57,533 bases of DNA from Sphingobium sp. C100 (GTDB lineage: Bacteria; Pseudomonadota; Alphaproteobacteria; Sphingomonadales; Sphingomonadaceae): the NCBI RefSeq assembly GCF_000508185.1, contig NZ_AYOY01000138.1:1-57533 (forward strand), in the 5' to 3' direction. The first letter of the stretch is position 1. Each line of letters starts with the position of its first letter. This document shows positions 55,577-57,533 of this stretch, in pieces. The notes under the pieces are model-generated. The model saw only the letters and a program-made list of their open reading frames with translations. It was not told where the DNA came from and searched no databases. Position numbers and translations under genes: made by a program.

Positions 55577-55802
55577 AAATTCTCCAATAAAATCAATAAC
55601 TTACGAGAGAAATACTCTCGCTCGCCAGGTCTCTTTGCACCCGGGTGTCGCTATGGGTGTCAAATGGGTGTCATGGCAACACCGATCGTTACCGGGCTTT
55701 GACGGCCGCTGACGGAAAACGCGAATCTATCCTGAGCAGGCTCCGCAGTGCGGCAGGACATTGCCCCGGTAGTTCGACAAGCACGGGCAAGGAATTAGCG
55801 AT
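55577..55802. other. Non-coding or decayed DNA downstream of tRNA-Lys
   Basis: No convincing gene is visible. The stretch holds a small inverted repeat (CGAGAG/CTCTCG, about 55609-55625) and three GGGTGTC heptamers at 55643, 55655 and 55666. Short frames exist on both strands but resemble no family. AT content is higher close to the tRNA than in the flanking operons, as expected at an island boundary. Confidence 0.5.
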
Positions 55803-56021
55803 ATGGCACGGCAAGTCTGTTCGGACCGAAGCGCCTCCGCGCAGAAAGACGACGTCATCCAGATCGGAGCGGTGGCCGAACTCAAGACGACCCTGAATCA
55901 GCACACTTTCTTTCTGGATGCAGAGCAGCACGAGCTGTTTCTTGCTACACTTGATGCGCCACCCTCTCCATCGTCGCAGCTTAAAAGGCTCATGCAGCGC
56001 GAGCCGCTCTGGAATCGATGA
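55803..56021 (+). pseudogene. Broken DUF1778 (TacA-like) antitoxin
   Basis: A 72-residue frame whose second half (LNQHTFFLDAEQHELFLATL, then DAPPSPSSQLKRLMQREPLW) matches the C-terminus of DUF1778 antitoxins, normally paired with GNAT toxins. The N-terminal half keeps only SAQKDDVIQ, similar to the family's start of helix 1; about 20 residues of the DNA-binding ribbon-helix-helix region seem missing between residues 26 and 30. The stop overlaps a following ATG (ATGA), as in intact toxin-antitoxin pairs. Confidence 0.6.
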
Positions 56022-56274
56022 CCGGACAGTCCACTCGTTTTTATCTCAACACACCCGGCTATGCGCCCCTTCTGCCAGTGGCCTTCGCCCCGATATCGTC
56101 GGTAATGCAGACGAAAGCGACACAGGTCGACCCGTCCGCCACGATGTCCAGATACGCGGCGGCACTCAACGATTTTGGAATGATGGCCTCGGCGATGTCA
56201 TCCTGTTGGGAGACTGCGCTCTGCCTATTTGAATCTAGCGACAGGGATGCAGGCTATTGCCCGATCTTATCCTA
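56018..56274 (+). pseudogene. Orphan reading frame in the toxin position, cut by IS630
   Basis: A frame starting in an ATGA overlap with the antitoxin remnant gives 85 residues before the IS630 insertion point and 15 more from the element, ending at 56320. The sequence shows no GNAT toxin motif or any other family I know. It may be a decayed toxin gene or not coding at all; position is the only support. Confidence 0.3.
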
Positions 56275-57433
56275 TTCACCTGGAACTGAAGTAAGCATCA
56301 TTGTATATGTCTTTGCCTGACAGGTAGGGATGTGCACGATGGCGGGCAGACAGGCGGATTTGGTTGTTCTGAGCGGGGAGGAACGGACCTTTCTCGAAGC
56401 TCAGGTTCGGCGGCACAAGGCGCCTCGCTCCCTGTCGGATCGGTGCCGGATGGTTCTGCTCTGCGCGGAGGGATTGCAGAGCAAGGAAGTTGCCCAACGC
56501 CTTGGTGTCCACGAGCATACGGTTGGCAAATGGCGGCGGCGGTTCGTGCAGGATGGCATTGAAGGACTAACCGACGAATACCGCGCGGGTCGCCCACGCA
56601 CGGTGTCGGATGTGCAGGTTGCGCAGGTGATCGAGCGCACGCTGAACGCCGCTCCGAAGGATGCCACCCATTGGTCGATCCGCTCCATGGCGGCCGAGAG
56701 CGGGCTGTCGCACACCACCATCCGCCGGATATGGAGCGCGTTTGGGCTACAGCCGCACCGGTCCGAGACGTTCAAGCTGTCCACTGACCCCCTGTTCGTC
56801 GACAAGGTTCAGGATATTGTCGGCCTCTATATGTCGCCGCCGACCCGGGCAGTTGTGCTGTGCGTGGACGAAAAGAGCCAAATCCAGGCGCTGGATCGCG
56901 AGCAACCAGTCCTTCCCATGGCGCCGGGCGTGCCCGAGCGTCGGACGCATACCTATGTCCGCAATGGCACGACATCCCTGTTCGCAGCACTCGACATCGC
57001 CACCGGCGCCGTGATCGGAAAATGTTACAAGCGCCATCGGGCGACCGAGTTCCTCAACTTTCTCAAGCGGATCGACGCCGCGATGCCCGAGGGTCCCGAC
57101 GTACACCTGGTGATGGACAACTATGCCACCCACAAGACGCCGAAGATCAAGGCCTGGCTGGCGCGTCGGCCTCATTGGCATGCCCACTTCACACCGACAT
57201 CGGCGTCCTGGATCAATCAGGTCGAACGCTGGTTGGCGGAGCTGACGCGCAAGCAACTGCAACGCGGCGTTCATCGATCTACCGCAGAGCTTGAGGCCGA
57301 CATCATCGCCTTCATTGCGGCTCACAATGAAAATCCGAAACCCTACAAGTGGGTCAAATCCGCCGACGAAATCCTCGCATCCGTCAAACGCTTCTGCCAG
57401 AAAACAATGAGCCGAACTTCGGATTCAGGTGAC
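56275..57433 (+). mobile_element. Complete IS630-family insertion sequence
   Basis: A 1,159-base element bounded by TA dinucleotides at 56273-56274 and 57434-57435, the target duplication of IS630. Terminal inverted repeats (56275-56292 and the complement of 57416-57433) agree at 14 of 18 positions, with TCACCTG and GAAGT cores. One transposase gene fills it. Both ends are intact, so it may still be active. Confidence 0.88.
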
Positions 57434-57436
57434 TAG
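56339..57436 (+). CDS. IS630 transposase
   Basis: A 365-residue DDE transposase. An N-terminal helix-turn-helix (about 44-70) is followed by the catalytic triad Asp177 (LCVDEKSQI), Asp260 ([10 protein letters not shown]) and Glu296 ([10 protein letters not shown]). GRPRTVSD near 84-91 and [12 protein letters not shown] are typical. The ATG at 56339 has AGGGA eight bases upstream; an ATG at 56330 is possible. The frame reads through the right inverted repeat and uses a TAG formed by the duplicated TA and the next host base. Confidence 0.93.
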   Translation: MAGRQADLVVLSGEERTFLEAQVRRHKAPRSLSDRCRMVLLCAEGLQSKEVAQRLGVHEHTVGKWRRRFVQDGIEGLTDEYRAGRPRTVSDVQVAQVIERTLNAAPKDATHWSIRSMAAESGLSHTTIRRIWSAFGLQPHRSETFKLSTDPLFVDKVQDIVGLYMSPPTRAVVLCVDEKSQIQALDREQPVLPMAPGVPERRTHTYVRNGTTSLFAALDIATGAVIGKCYKRHRATEFLNFLKRIDAAMPEGPDVHLVMDNYATHKTPKIKAWLARRPHWHAHFTPTSASWINQVERWLAELTRKQLQRGVHRSTAELEADIIAFIAAHNENPKPYKWVKSADEILASVKRFCQKTMSRTSDSGD

Positions 57437-57533
57437 CTAGAAGCCTCGTTGCTGCCGCCCGTCTCGGACAACACATGGATGGGAGGATGCTGGAATAGCT
57501 TCAGTAGCCTCCGGTAGAGTCAGGAAGTGGCGC
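57437..57533. other. Unassigned sequence right of the IS630 element
   Basis: The final 97 bases show no recognisable coding start, repeat or RNA. They should be the right half of whatever the insertion interrupted, but no open frame joins cleanly across the element. Confidence 0.4.

Noticed and set aside
55643..55672. CRISPR array
   Set aside because: Repeats are only 7 bases and spacers 4-5 bases; no cas genes nearby. No CRISPR array was found anywhere in the window.
55689..55931. 80-residue minus-strand frame near tRNA-Lys
   Set aside because: Overlaps the antitoxin remnant antisense and matches no family.

Overview
The window is GC-rich, tightly packed chromosomal DNA from an alphaproteobacterium, most probably a Sphingomonadaceae member (Sphingobium/Sphingomonas type). 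Three things suggest this: the divL-tsaE-amgK-murU-addB-addA gene order, the periplasmic M2 and S9 peptidases, and protein sequences of sphingomonad character. No 16S rRNA or other taxonomic marker is present, so the genus is an inference. About 44 real protein genes and two tRNAs (Val-CAC, Lys-CUU) can be supported. Most long ORFs opposite these genes are GC-driven shadows.

Layout. (1) 1-10134, minus: an overlapping operon divL (a histidine-kinase homologue with Tyr in place of His in its H-box), tsaE, amgK, murU, addB, addA (cut by the window start). It joins cell-cycle signalling, tRNA modification, cell-wall sugar recycling and double-strand-break repair. (2) 10261-14605: ahcY with its own promoter and terminator, a YqgE-family gene, a peroxiredoxin and AMP nucleosidase. 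(3) 14618-23307: diguanylate cyclase, M2 peptidase, alpha/beta hydrolase, DUF2238 membrane protein, asd, a methyltransferase and an S9 dipeptidyl-peptidase. (4) 23423-26114: tRNA-Val, an entericidin-like micro-lipoprotein, a small Cys-rich protein with a palindromic promoter, hslVU and a palindromic repeat. (5) 26138-31013: proS, a small gene, phaR, a divergent PhaC-like synthase and a thiolase. (6) 31068-41585: alr, then a propionyl-CoA to succinyl-CoA module (pccA, two tiny membrane proteins, bioB, methylmalonyl-CoA mutase, epimerase, pccB) facing a divergent ScfR/PccR-type regulator across a cluster of TTTGCAAA-like motifs. (7) 41595-49550: DUF983, ychF, a family-6 DNA glycosylase, a phosphodiesterase and PhoD phosphatase behind a Pho-box-like repeat, a MaoC protein whose start codon lies in a perfect inverted repeat, a periplasmic protein and mutL. 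(8) 49709-55382: the elongasome operon mreB-mreC-mreD-mrdA-rodA. (9) 55501-57533: tRNA-Lys followed by decayed accessory DNA, namely a broken DUF1778 antitoxin, an orphan reading frame cut by a complete IS630 element, and unassigned sequence.

Several parts work together. PccA/PccB are biotin enzymes and bioB lies in the same run. PccAB, the epimerase and the mutase form the full methylmalonyl pathway, and the divergent regulator and its probable operator supply control. PhaR, the PhaC-like enzyme and the thiolase form a polyhydroxyalkanoate cluster. I did not find a wholly unprecedented system. The best leads are the maoC start-codon palindrome, the operator cluster of the propionate module with two unknown membrane proteins inside that run, the divergent hslVU/small-protein promoter with a perfect palindrome in its spacer, and the tRNA-Lys island remnant.
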